Source: Raphanus sativus (taxonomy: Eukaryota > Streptophyta > Magnoliopsida > Brassicales > Brassicaceae). From it: 64,000 nt of DNA. The stretch covers positions 15,976,800 to 16,040,799 of the forward strand of contig NC_079518.1 in NCBI RefSeq assembly GCF_000801105.2, in the 5' to 3' direction. A program made the position numbers and the translations under genes. Position 1 is the stretch's first letter. Each line of letters starts with the position of its first letter. Shown here one piece after another: positions 47,287 through 58,772 of this stretch. The notes beneath the pieces are model-generated. The model was not told where the DNA came from, ran no database searches, and saw only the letters and a list, made by a program, of their open reading frames with translations.

Positions 47287-49837
47287 AGTTTTTTACACTG
47301 CGGGGCAGTTTGTGAGTTTTAATTACATTTCAAGACAGTTATGACTATTGAGGTAGTTTTTATTAACTAAAGTCATTGATCTAACTAGATGGACCCACAA
47401 TTTTTTGAAATTAGTAACCTTTTTTTTTATCTGGGGACCACACATTTAAAACCCAAAAATATATTAATAAAATCCAGAAATTATTAAAGCTTCTTCTTCA
47501 CATCGTGATCTGTTGAAGGTTATTGAATTATATTTTTTTTTTGTCGCTGCAACTCTTCTTTCTCCGCTGCATCTCTTCTTTTTCTCCGTAACTCTTTTTT
47601 CTCCGCGAATCTTTTTTCTCCGCCGCAATTTTTTGTCATCTTGAAAATGTGTTTTGCAACTCATTTATGTCGTCACCATAATTTAAGCTCTCGCCTCCGT
47701 CACAATTTCCTCCTTTCTCCTTCAACGCAAAGTGAAACAGTGATGGTTCGAGCTCGGATCTCATCCGACATCGTGATTATGTTCTAGATTGAAACTCAGC
47801 AACAATGGTCAAGTTTCTGAAAATTACATATTTGGTCTTTAAAATTTTTGATTCTTTATAATTAAGTCCCAACATCTTAAATATACAGATTTTTTTTTTT
47901 AATTTTCCTCAGATTTTTTAGATTGTGCAATAGAACATATATACACTAAATTTTCTAAATGCATCCTAAAATAACATAAATAAACTAAATTAAAATGCTA
48001 AAAAATATTATAATCATATGATATATCATTGTAACAAATTAAACATGTTCAAGTTAAGATCCAACATAGTAATTAACTTCCTAAAACATCTACATAATAA
48101 TACAGTTGAAGTTCTTTAAGATATTTGTTTTATGATGGACATCTATATTTGTTTCATAATAATACACAACTTTACAGCAGCTGGACATCTAACATGTATC
48201 TCAAACATGTGTACACTAACATATGTTGGACATCTATATGCTGGACATCTATATGTACACTAACATATGTCCAGCGATGTACACATGTACACTACTATAT
48301 TGTTGTCCACTGTACACCACCAACATTTAATGTGTATATGTACATTAACATATATACACAACTTTACAACATGTTGGACATCTAACATGTATTTCAAACA
48401 TATGTGTACATGTAAATATCTGAAAATATAATATGTATATTGTACACGTTAGTCCAGTGATGTACACTATCAAATTGTTGTACACATGTATGCCACCAAC
48501 ATTTAATGTGTATATGTACACTAACACATGTACACAATTTTACAACATATTGAACATCTAACATGTATCTCAAACATATGTGTACATGTAAATATCTGAA
48601 AATATAATATGTATATTGTACAAGTTAGTTTTTGTCGATAGTCTAAAACATGTGTACATGAAAATATCTGAAAATATAATATGTATATTGTACACGTTAG
48701 CCCTTGTCTATATGTACACTAACATATGTCCAGTGATGTACACCTGTACACTACCATGTTGTTTTACACATGTACGCCACCAACTTTTAGTGTGTATATG
48801 TACATTAACCTTTAATGCGTATATGTACATTAACATTTGTACACCGATTACAAAGCAGCAATTACAAAATATCGTCAACGTGTACACATGTATTTCACTG
48901 TTCACATGTACAATGTTTTATAAAAAAATCACATATACATTGGTTCTTTTACACTGCATATGTTATGATATCTGATGATTCTAATGATTTTTAGTTCTTT
49001 TTGATTTCATTTAGGTGTATAAATTGCATTTGTTTGTAGACTAAAATGCAAATTTAGAAGTTAGAAGGTGAACCTAAAGAGCAATTTGTACGTTTAAAAA
49101 ATATTGGAGGCAAAACTGAAATGAGACCGAAGTTAAAGGACTGGACATGCAAAAATGTCAAAGTTAGCCATTGTTACTCTTGAGCTTTTTGTGCCAGTTT
49201 GAGAAGACACTAAAGAGGAACGAAGGTCACATGAATGATGAATCACGAAAAAAAAGAGCTGAGACACAATACAGAGGATTGAACTACACTGAGAAAACCC
49301 GTTGTCATCTACGGTCACGAGCTCCTCCGCAACTATGCCTCTCGACTCGGCCACAAGAACTGCGACTAAGACTTGCTTCTCTATCTGTTCAAGCTCGTTG
49401 TGATGGTCATCATGGAAACCTCTCTCATTTGCCTCCCTTCCTTCTTCTCAATATTTGTTAGATCATCGAAGATCCATCAAAAATAGGAGAAGGGTTTTTG
49501 TTATTTGTTTCAGTGAAAATTAAAATGTAGTAGATGAACTGAAAAATGTAGAATTGTTAAATTTATGAAAAATTAAAACATCTTAAATTAAAATAAAAAT
49601 TTGTCGAAGACGAATGGTCTGAACAAAAAAAATAAAAAGAACTCAATGTGTAGAAGAAAAAGATGATAATAAAAGAGAAAAGAGTGGGTGGATGGGACCC
49701 ATTAGTTACAATAGAACTTTGTTTTAGTTAATAAATAGACAAAAGGGAGATAAAGTTAAGATAAAGTGTGCCAGGAGCTATAACTGTCTTATGGTGTAAT
49801 AAAAAACTCAAAACTGCCTTTCAATGTAATAATTTCT
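47287..49837. mobile_element. MULE-like element, 2.55 kb
   Basis: The terminal inverted repeats of about 60 bp share GGCAGTTT and AAGACAGTTAT; left TTACACTGCGGGGCAG, right reverse-complemented TTACATTGAAAGGCAG. A 9-bp duplication flanks it (ATTCTTAAG at 47278-47286, ATTCTTAAA at 49838-49846, eight of nine matching). It encodes no transposase. It holds a CT/GC-richer 47480-47770, the GTACA-rich repeats at 48120-48960, and a possibly captured fragment at about 49200-49460. It ends 185 bases before the next gene's ATG. Confidence 0.8.
48120..48960 (+). repeat. GTACA/ACATGT-rich internal repeats of the MULE-like element
   Basis: Variants of TGTACACATGTA and GGACATCTAACATGTAT recur throughout. 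A longer unit, from about 48320 to 48500, repeats at about 48500-48680, and part of it again to about 48705. Open frames in this stretch are by-products of the repeats. Confidence 0.75.
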
Positions 49838-50022
49838 ATTCTTAAAATAGTAAATTTTCAACTTGTTCTCCGAAGTTTTGGCTCAACACTTTTTTTTCTT
49901 TATCCTATACATATTCTATATCGTGTTACAATGTTTCTTAGCTAATTCTCTTCTCGTTGATCAGATCGTAAGAGAAACCAAAAAAAAAAAAATCTCAAAA
50001 AAAGAAAATAGGAAGCGAATCA

Positions 50023-50457
50023 ATGAGCCATCATCATCACTTATCGTTTAAAAAGAAACTCAAATCAACGCTTTGCATTGCGGGCGGATGTTTCGGAACA
50101 ACCAACCACCCCCAAAGTCTCCCTGAGCAACCATCATCTCCGACGAGTCCAAACGAGACATCTACACAAAGCCCAACCAAGACCAAATCTCCTAGACTTG
50201 CTCGGACGCTGTCCAAATCGCACGAAAAATGCAAAAGTCTGATCCATAGGATCGGGGAAGGTAAGCACGTACGACGTCACACGACGGATTTTCATTATGA
50301 TCCGTCGAGCTATGCGCTAAACTTTGACAGGGGAGAAGAGGATGAAAATGTCAATCGTTTTCCACTTCACAATTTCTCCTCTAGGCTCCCTCATTCACCA
50401 CCTTCCTCTACCACGTCGCCTGGATCCTCCCTCGCCATCCATAACCTTTTGCGGTGA
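50023..50457 (+). CDS. Conserved plant protein of unknown function, 144 aa
   Basis: A single-exon gene with a start in good context after an A-rich leader. The protein begins with a His run and a basic stretch (SFKKKLKST), then has a Cys pair and Gly-rich turn (CIAGGCFG), a Ser/Pro/Thr-rich middle, and the motif RRHTTDFHYDPSSYALNFD at about residues 84-102. It ends in a Ser/Pro-rich tail. The DF-YDP-SYALNFD motif recurs in a small plant family without a known role. The absence of transmembrane segments and signal peptide suggests a cytosolic or nuclear protein. Its place upstream of CYP28 fits the Arabidopsis order near At5g35090, recalled from memory. Confidence 0.8.
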   Translation: MSHHHHLSFKKKLKSTLCIAGGCFGTTNHPQSLPEQPSSPTSPNETSTQSPTKTKSPRLARTLSKSHEKCKSLIHRIGEGKHVRRHTTDFHYDPSSYALNFDRGEEDENVNRFPLHNFSSRLPHSPPSSTTSPGSSLAIHNLLR

Positions 50458-50465
50458 TCATTCAC

Positions 50466-50496
<31 letters not shown>

Positions 50497-51456
50497 GTTG
50501 TTTTCTTAAATCGTGGATTGTTTTCGTATATTGTAGCACTGTACATATTTCTTATCTTTAATTTGACGTCCCAGTATTTTTTTTTGTTTGTTTTCCGATA
50601 TAAATCACCATATCGAAATCGTAGGCCTAATCGGAAAATCGTACCTATAATATTTATTTGTATCAGTTTCAGACTTTCGATTGAGATCCTATATCTCTCT
50701 CTTTTGTAAAACTTAACTCATAATCTTGTAGAGAGAACTCCAGAGCGGCTCCTTCCTAGTCTGTTTCTAACAGGAGACAAACAAGTTTGGTTTTTTTTTT
50801 TTTTTTTAACTTTATGTTCTTCTGGTACCGACCCACATAGCTACCAAGTTTGGTTCACAAGTTCTACCTGAGTCATCTCAAGAATCTGCACAAGAAACTT
50901 TGTTCTTATGCTGTTTTGAAAACCCATAAACTGTAATAAAAGACCCATCACTCAAACCGAAAACGACAATTCCTCGTTTGCAACCATGCACTGAGACCGG
51001 GACGGGACGGGAAATGGCAAATTTAAAATTCGTAGATATTAGTACGGCTGAAAGACGGCAACATTATAATATAAACATACCTACCTACCTATATATCAAA
51101 ATATTAAAAACTCTCACATAAGATATAACAGTTATAAAAAAGTTAGAAAGCAACAGAGTAAACTAATATATAGTAGTTACATGACCAATTCGAAATAAAC
51201 AATCGATTATGTTCTACCTACTAGAAGACAGTATAATGCTAAGAAAAACAAACTTCATTGAAGATAAGATGAGACAATTTGTCCTGACTTTTTAGCCATG
51301 TTCAGATTTATATAACAAGTTGTTTTGATTACAAGCTCTTGTACATCTTAGTTTTTAGCAACCAGCCGAAGAACTCTCGAGTAGAATTGAATTATAACGG
51401 TTGAGAGTAGAAGAAGTAGATGCTTACTATAAACACACATATACATTCATATATAC
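50458..51456. other. Spacer between the unknown gene and CYP28
   Basis: Contains poly-T tracts at 50467-50489 and 50791-50808 and probably both 3' UTRs. Nothing else is supportable. Confidence 0.45.
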
Positions 51457-52397
51457 TTAAGGCAGAGATGGAGAGAGGGAAGGCTTAGTGACCTTAAGCT
51501 CTCCACAGTCACTAATGAAAACCGTCTTAAGAGGTCTGTTCCACAATGATCTTGCGTTCTGAGCTCTTTCGTCTCCCAGAAACTCTGCGAAATCGTTGAA
51601 CTGTCGAATCTTCTCCGACGGCTTAAACGTTGGCACCGCAGCTATACTCGTCACCACATCTAACCCTGTAGAGAGATTTTTCAATTTCTTTAAATTAAAC
51701 TCAACATTAAGAATCAAAGAAAGTTAATTTTAATTTAATTACCTTCAAGAACAGTACCGAAGACAATGTTGCCACCGTCGAGCTGCGGACAAGGACCAGG
51801 TCCCGTAGTGATCAAGAACTCGACGTTTCTGTACTCAGGATCGAGTCTGGTCTCATCGTCGTCGTCGTTTTCAGACAAGCAAAGAGAGACGAGTCCGGGA
51901 CGAGCGTGAGGGATGAGGAACGACTTGGAATTAACGACGTCGGTGTTTCGAGGCAAACTCTTCAGAAGAGGACCGACCTCCGCCGTGTCTCGCCGTAATC
52001 CTTGTCTTCCGGCGAGGAAAAACTGACCGGGGAAGATTTTGTGGATGGGAGTGTTCTTGTAAGAGGTAGAGGAGGAGGAGGAGGAAGTGCACATGAGTTT
52101 GAAAGTGGAGACAGTGAGAGGAACGTGACGGCCGTAAAGTCCGAGAACGACGCGGCCGAGGGGAGTGGAGTCGGGGCAAGGAGTGGTGGAGGAGAGTGTG
52201 GCGGAGGGATCAGAGCGGAAGTAAGTTGGGCAGAGGGAGAAATCGAGGAAGACGCGGTCGGTGATTGTTACGTCTGGTGGGGAAGGGATCTGAGGGGAGG
52301 GAGATACGGTGGCGATCGTGGTGGTGGAGAGGAGGAGGTTGCGACGGCTGATGGAAGCTGAGAGGAACGGAGGGATGATAATGGATGATGATGCCAT
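51457..52397 (-). CDS. CYP28: Cyclophilin-type peptidyl-prolyl isomerase, CYP28-like, chloroplast
   Basis: Two exons, 52397-51743 and 51665-51457, join in frame to 287 residues. The start MASSS fits the Arabidopsis CYP28 N-terminus; an upstream in-frame ATG at 52511 would add 38 residues without a match. The N-terminal about 40 residues are Ser/Pro-rich with a twin-Arg (SRRN), consistent with a plastid, perhaps lumenal, transit peptide. The cyclophilin fold follows (LGRVVLGLYGRHVPLTVSTF, then GGNIVFGTVLEGLDVV). At the catalytic position the usual FHRIIPGF is IHKIFPGQF, so Lys120 replaces the Arg needed for isomerase activity in cyclophilin A. A long C-terminal extension with GDERAQNARSLWNRPLKTV is typical of this subfamily. 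Confidence 0.92.
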
Positions 52398-52690
52398 TGA
52401 TGTGGTTGATTGCAATTTGCAATGTGTCTCTCTCTTCTCTCCTCTGATCTTTACTGGCTGTTTTCTACGACGCCGTTTAGATAAGGTATGATCGCTGGAC
52501 CGGGCCGACACGTTTCGTTCTTTCTCTTTTCTCTTCTAAACCACATTTCTTATGGGGTTTTGCCTGATTTGTATTTTGGCTTTGATTAGTGACCATTGAT
52601 TAAATTTGAGTTAGAAGATTAACTCAAGAAATGTTACCAATCATAATTAATTTTACATTTTTGAGTTACTATTTGAAGTTTAATGTATTA

Positions 52691-53406
52691 CTAGATTTTG
52701 ATCCGCGCTTTCAAAGCGCGGGTTTATGTTTGGTGAAAATTTTATATAATCACATTTATATAATCCGTCTTGTATATGTATTTATATAATCCGTCTCATA
52801 TATGTATTTTATATCCAGATTTATGTTCGGTAAAACTATATTATACATGTATTTTTAGGTTTTTAAGTTTGAATTAGATATTTTAAATATAAATCAATAT
52901 AACAGTTTTATAGTTTTGATCGGTGTTTTGAAATTTGACTGAGACTTGCGGTTGAACGGATTACCGGTTGATCAAAGATAAATTCAGTTCGGGTTTGAAA
53001 AAAAAATTTAAAAATCCAATAAAAATTACTAAAATCGAAATCCGGGTGAACCACTGGTTGAACCAATAAACAATTTTTATTTTTTATAAATAATTTTTGT
53101 TAGATAGTTGGGATTATATTTAGGAAAAAGCGGTTTAAAACCAAACCATTAAATAGTTTGAGAAAAAACGATGCAGTTTCAAACATGTCCGGTTGGAAAA
53201 ATATTAAAATGATGGAGTATTAAACACGGAATAATCACATACCAAAATTGAATTAGGAAACCGGTGGTTAATGACAAACCAAAAACAATTAAAAAAGAAA
53301 CCAATGCAGAATGTCCAAAATGTCATTAATGAATACAAAAGAAAGCCTCTTTAATAGGGGTAAACAGAGTAAAAATCCAAATGTGCTTGTACTTTAATAG
53401 TATAGA
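52691..53406 (-). mobile_element. Non-autonomous Helitron, 716 bp
   Basis: On the minus strand it starts TCTATACTATTAAAGTAC and ends with a hairpin CCGCGCTTTGAAAGCGCGG then ATCAAAATCTAG. It lies between A and T (52690 and 53407), upstream of CYP28. No coding sequence. Confidence 0.85.
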
Positions 53407-54397
53407 TACTTGAGTTACAATTTTGAGTTATTTCTTTGATAAAATTGATAAATCAAGTGGTAACTCAACATCAAGAAAAATAGCATGTATTAAGGTTCGA
53501 GTTAGTATTGTTTTTTGTTTTTCAACTAAAAACACACGATCACTTTTGGATATATTAAACAAATTTTTTTTTTCTAAGTTCATTTCACTATTGTATACGT
53601 GTTATCCATGTAACTATTTAACATATTATATACTTTTAATTATTATTTCTATTTGGTGACTATTGTTGTAACATAATTGATTTATATGAGTGCCTTTTAT
53701 TATATATAATACATATATATAGTAAAATTTAAATATACGCATGAAAAATGTATATTTATTTTATCTAATATTTTTTTAAATTTGTAAATTATTATTATTA
53801 TTTTTTGTAGAAAATGTTATACATCAAAGTTACTAATTAATTATTACTAAAATATTAACTCACATTTTAGTGAAAACTCATTATATAAATATGAAGACAC
53901 CATGTTTATAATAAATATATCTTCAAATATATTTCACAGTTTATTTAATATATTTTTATTTTCTAATATATTTTAATTTTTCTAATATATTTTATCAAAT
54001 TTATAATAAATATTATTGTAGATATTCATAATATTTTTCTTAAATATATATACTTCAGTTTCAAAAAGATAATAATAATAATACATACTGCAACTTATAC
54101 TTCAAAAATATTACCAGTCAATTATTTAAACACACACAGTAATTCATATCTTTACAGCAAACTTACTACATAAATTTACCATTTTTACCGAATAATTTTT
54201 ACTGCGAACGACATCAATTTATAATTTTTTTTCTAATACTACATGTCACCAATCGGAGCCTTTAACTATTTGGATCCGTTCCAATCAGAATTTTATATAT
54301 TTTTCCAAATGTAAAAATACTTGTAGACATCGAAAACCTTTTTGAATATGTAAATATATATACAATTATACTACGGAATATAATGCAATGTTATAAA

Positions 54398-54430
<33 letters not shown>

Positions 54431-54637
54431 AGGATGATATGCCTATTTGACAATTACAATTTATATTCACATATTTGATCATTACAATTTATATTCACAT
54501 ATTTGACCATTACAATTATATTCAAATAATAAAACAAATGATATTCAAATTCTTTTTATTTGGGAATCTTTCTAATTACACAAGAACAAAAAAAATCATT
54601 TGATTCTCTTCAAAAAAGTTAAGTAATTGAATGTTAA
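53407..54637. other. AT-rich spacer
   Basis: No gene recognised. An AT microsatellite lies at about 54403-54429, next to a short tandem repeat containing ATTCACATATTTGA. Confidence 0.5.
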
Positions 54638-54982
54638 CTAATATTTTAAGCCTTCAATGGAGGAATCAATATCAGACATGGTCAAAGAAGCAGTGGAAGA
54701 TAACGATGCAAGCGTAGAAATAGATGAAGACGACGAAAGCGAGTGGAGATTAGAGGAAGATGAAGACGAGGTGAGATGCAGAGCCATACTATTGCCTTCG
54801 CTCCAGGACCGTGTTATAGGGAACCAGACAACCTCGGACCTTTTGTGGCGACAAGATTTTTTATGAAGCGCGCAGCTGCAGTTTTTGTGGTATGGACGTC
54901 TTTCGATGGAAGCGTCGCAGCTAGAGATGCATCCTTCGAAGATGTTGCGGAACATCCCATCCACTGATCCAGCACCCATCAT
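54638..54982 (-). CDS. Small Cys/Ser-rich conserved plant protein, 114 aa
   Basis: A single-exon gene. The N-terminal half carries six Cys (GCISSCDASIE, then CSCALHKKSC) and a basic patch, preceding WFP-TRSW. The middle is a long Ser-rich tract and the end is acidic (MSDIDSSIEGL). Codon use and composition differ from the AT-rich surroundings, and the reverse strand frames look like shadows. I do not recognise a function. Position after CYP28 fits the Arabidopsis order near At5g35110, from memory. The two adjacent ATG codons make the exact start ambiguous by one residue. Confidence 0.72.
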   Translation of the reverse strand: MMGAGSVDGMFRNIFEGCISSCDASIERRPYHKNCSCALHKKSCRHKRSEVVWFPITRSWSEGNSMALHLTSSSSSSNLHSLSSSSSISTLASLSSTASLTMSDIDSSIEGLKY

Positions 54983-55309
54983 TCACCGTGAAAGAGAATC
55001 ACTGTGAAGGCGTCGTCGTTTACGAAGAGAGTTTTTATTATTATCAATCAAAGATGAATGAATTCTGGTTTTGGGGTTATTAATGTTTTTATAGTCAAGC
55101 AGAAATAGTGGTTGAAGATGTTGGCGATCGATCGTGAGAAGCGTGTGCGTGTGTTATTGCTCTCTTTTCGGGATCCTTGAGACTTTGACCAAACCACCTC
55201 TTTATTATTTCTGCGTCTAATTTCAGTCTTTTTCTTTAAATAAAAAGACTAGGATGATACCGCGGGTGACACATTTATATGAAAGCATAGAGACACATCC
55301 CCTATTTAA
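54983..55309. other. Leader of the 114-aa gene and a Helitron end
   Basis: The first about 200 bases are promoter-like. ACTAGGATGATACCGCGGGT at about 55249 looks like a minus-oriented Helitron 3' end without an identified partner. Confidence 0.4.
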
Positions 55310-57523
55310 TCAGTATTATTAAAACAGAAGAATTATTTATCTACTTGCAAATAGTCTAGGACACTCTAGGTTGGACCATTGCATTTATTTAACTTCCTAT
55401 TATTTTCTTATAACTAACTTAATTATTATTAAATATATATTGTATCTAACCAATTATTTTAATATTTTTAAAACAAGATCTTTAAAATATATTCTTAAGT
55501 ATCTTTTACTAAGATTACATCTTAATAATATCTTTTAATATATTTTATTTAAAATATAAATACACATTTATTTTTAAATATTTACTTTTAAATAATAAAA
55601 GTCATAATTAATAACTAACCTTTTTATGAAAAATTAATAACTGTAGTTAAAAATGTTTTTTAATTCATTTTTATTTATATACTAAGAAATAAAATTTCTA
55701 TAGTATTTATATATACATAATTTATATTCTTAATTGAATTACTACATCAAGTAATAAATATAAAGTAACTTAATTCATCTATTAACTATTTTCTAAATTA
55801 TAAAATAACATAATAAAATAAATGCATGAATTTTACAACATACTTCAATTTATTAAAACAAATATTAAAGTTGATGTATAACTAATAAATAATTTCATAA
55901 GTTAATATATATATATATATATATTAAATATTTTAAAATTTTCAATTTAGTTATCAGGTATAAAGTGGGTTAAATGACAATAGTTAATTTGTATAATAAC
56001 TAGGTATTTTCCTGCACCATTGGCAGTGAAAAGATTTTAAAATATTTTCTAACAGATAATATAAATTATATTTATTTTTTTATTAATATTATAAATTTTC
56101 TTTTTCTTATTAAAATATTTTAATTTAAATTGATTTAACTTAACATTAAAATTAAGATAAAAACAATTTTGTTTATTTTGAAATATAATTAAGAATGTGC
56201 ATGTACATATTTAAAAATTATAATCTTAGGTAGATTTTTCAATCTATTTATTTTAATTAAATATGTAAAATTGCATAATTTTCAAAAATTAAAATTAAAC
56301 AATATTTATAAAATCTGTAGATATATATATAAGAAACTAATGATTTACGATTTAATTTGATTTTATGATTTAATTTTTATAATTTTCTAAAAATATGTAT
56401 ATATTTTTGAATATTTTTTAATTTAAATGATATTTCAAAATTTGAAATGTCATAATTGAATATATTTATTTTAATGATGATTTATGAGTTATTACCATAT
56501 TTTTAAAAAGTCCAAAAATATAAATCGACAATAAATGTAATACATGAGTTATTACCATATTTAAAAAGTTTACCAAAAATATAAATTAACATTAAATATA
56601 ATTGTCCATGTCATATTAATCTATAAGACATGTCATCAATTTTAGTAGCCATGTCATATTATTTTTGTGAAAATGATTCTAGAAGACATGTGGCAAAATC
56701 ACATCTCAAATATAGTCTAGGGGATGAAAATTTCATAATTTTCAAAAATTAAAATTAAAAAATATTTATAAAATCTGTAGATATATAAGAAACTAATGAT
56801 TTTACGATTTAATTTGATTTTATGATTTAATTTTTGTAATTTTCTAAAAATATGTATATATTTTTGAAATATTTTTAATTTAAATGATATTTCGAAATTT
56901 GAAATGCCATAATTGAATATATTTATTTTAATGATGATTTATGAGTTATTACCATATTTTTAAAAAGTCCAAAAATATAAATCGAAAATAAATGTAATAT
57001 ATGAGTTATAACCATATTTTAAAAAGTTTACCAAAAATATAAATTAACATTGAGTATAATTATCCATGTCATATTAATCTATAAGACATGTCATCAATTT
57101 TATTAGTCATGTAATTTTATTTTTGTGAGAATGACTGTAGAGAAGACATGTGGCAAAAATTGTCCATGTCATATTAATCTATAAGACATGTCATCAATTT
57201 TAGTAGCCATTTCATATTATTTTTGTGAGAATGATTGTAGAGAAGACATGTGGCAAAATCACTTCTCAAATATAGTCTAGGGGATGCTGAGCAAAAATAT
57301 AATAATAAATTTGCGGGTTTAACATAACTTTTAAATAACGAATTTAACCAGATTACATATAGAGTAATTGTTTTTATCAGTTTAACCGCGGGTCCGGACC
57401 GGGTTACAGAACATTGTATATAACACTTCATGTGTAACATTTAAAAATATATACACAATCAAGAATAAAAATTTATATCATTCAAAAATAATCCCGCCCT
57501 TTTAAGGGCGGGTCAATTTCTAG
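55310..57523 (+). mobile_element. Helitron, 2.2 kb, with internal tandem repeats
   Basis: The 5' end is TCAGTATTATTAAAACAGAA, preceded by A. The 3' end is CCCGCCCTTTTAAGGGCGGG then TCAATTTCTAG, followed by T. A minus-oriented Helitron-like 3' end (CTAGGTATTTTCCTGCACC) at about 56003 suggests a nested copy, so the pairing of these two ends is an inference. Confidence 0.65.
56274..57290 (+). repeat. 460-bp tandem repeat with a 105-bp sub-repeat
   Basis: A unit starting CATAATTTTCAAAAATTAAA at 56274 starts again at 56734 and is about 90 percent similar by eye. At the right end a shorter block with CATGTCATATTAATCTATAA repeats once more (about 57064 and 57168), and both larger units end in TATAGTCTAGGGGATG. 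Confidence 0.85.
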
Positions 57524-57639
57524 TTTATATTAAAGGAAGAACATTTGAAAAATAGTAACCTCAATTTTGTAGTAATTAAAAAAAATCTCATGCTTATATA
57601 TCATTCAATTAGATTGTTAATTAATCTTATGTGGCATCA

Positions 57640-58772
57640 TCTATCTTATTAAAACATGAACATTACAACTTCTTCTAGGTGGATTTTTAAAAGGTGGACC
57701 TCATATATTTAAATTAAATGTCTCATTCTTTATATATAATACGTACCATAGTCTAACTTTGCATTGATGTATTTCTTTAAATACAGTTCTTCTTTTTGTC
57801 CATATTCCATATATGATTTTTACATTTATTACATGTCGATTTATACTAAGAATACTAAAAATATTAATCATTCTATAATTACCCTATACAATTCATTTTA
57901 AATTGATCAGTATATTTTCATTGGCCATATTAATTTTATTAGTACGAATAACATTGGGTAGATAAGTCATAGACACATACATAAATATATGACTATTCTT
58001 ATAACTACGTTGGGCCTAATCTACTTTCTAAAACAAATAACACATAGCTTCATATATTGTATAGAATACAGTAATATTGTATAGTATTATACTTATACAA
58101 TAATACTAAAAACAAACCAAACTGAAATATAATATATATCGAAAAATGCTTTGAACCATTACACACAAAATATATTAGACCTCAGAGATAAAATTCACTT
58201 TGAAATTACGTAATAATTATTTTAAAAAATTAAAATTTCGTAATGTACAAAAAAATATAAGTTTTATATAAAATTTTTGTGTTACAATAAAAAGACACAA
58301 CTCGCGCTTGCAAAGTGTTATTTTTACATACGAAAAACAGTTTTGATATTGTTCTTTAAACACAAAATTGAATTATACAAACTCGATACTACATAAAACT
58401 AAACAATATAGAATACATTTTAAAAATGAAACCCGTGTGGGTGTGCATATGTTTATGTAATATATAAATATATTATGTTACACGTATTTTCATATAAATA
58501 ATACCCTAATGTAAGTTTTGTATGATAAATATTGAAAATACAAAATATATAGCACTATATATTTTAAATAATATAGAAAAATCTACTTTACGTTATCATA
58601 AAATTTAAAAATCAAATTTAGTAATTAAACACATTGTTTATTTAAACACATTAGTACACATTGTTATTTATCAAAATTTTATATTAATATAAATTGCGAT
58701 CATGTATAACATTTAGTAAAAACAAAGATAAAAAAAATTGATTCCCGCTCGGTCGAGCGGGTCACGATCTAG
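57640..58772 (+). mobile_element. Non-autonomous Helitron, 1133 bp
   Basis: The 5' end is TCTATCTTATTAAAACATG after A. The 3' end has a CCCGCTCGGTCGAGCGGG hairpin then TCACGATCTAG and T. No coding sequence. Confidence 0.85.

Noticed and set aside
47464..47664. 66-codon Lys/Arg-rich minus-strand frame
   Set aside because: It is the reverse of a CT-rich low-complexity stretch inside the MULE-like element.
48125..48975. Several frames of 60-119 codons on both strands
   Set aside because: They arise from the GTACA/ACATGT repeats, which stay open in several frames. Composition is Cys/Tyr/Thr-rich by repeat, not by coding.
52002..52361. 119-codon plus-strand frame over CYP28
   Set aside because: Antisense shadow of CYP28 exon 1; its Gly/Glu-rich composition follows from the Ser/Pro-rich transit peptide on the other strand.
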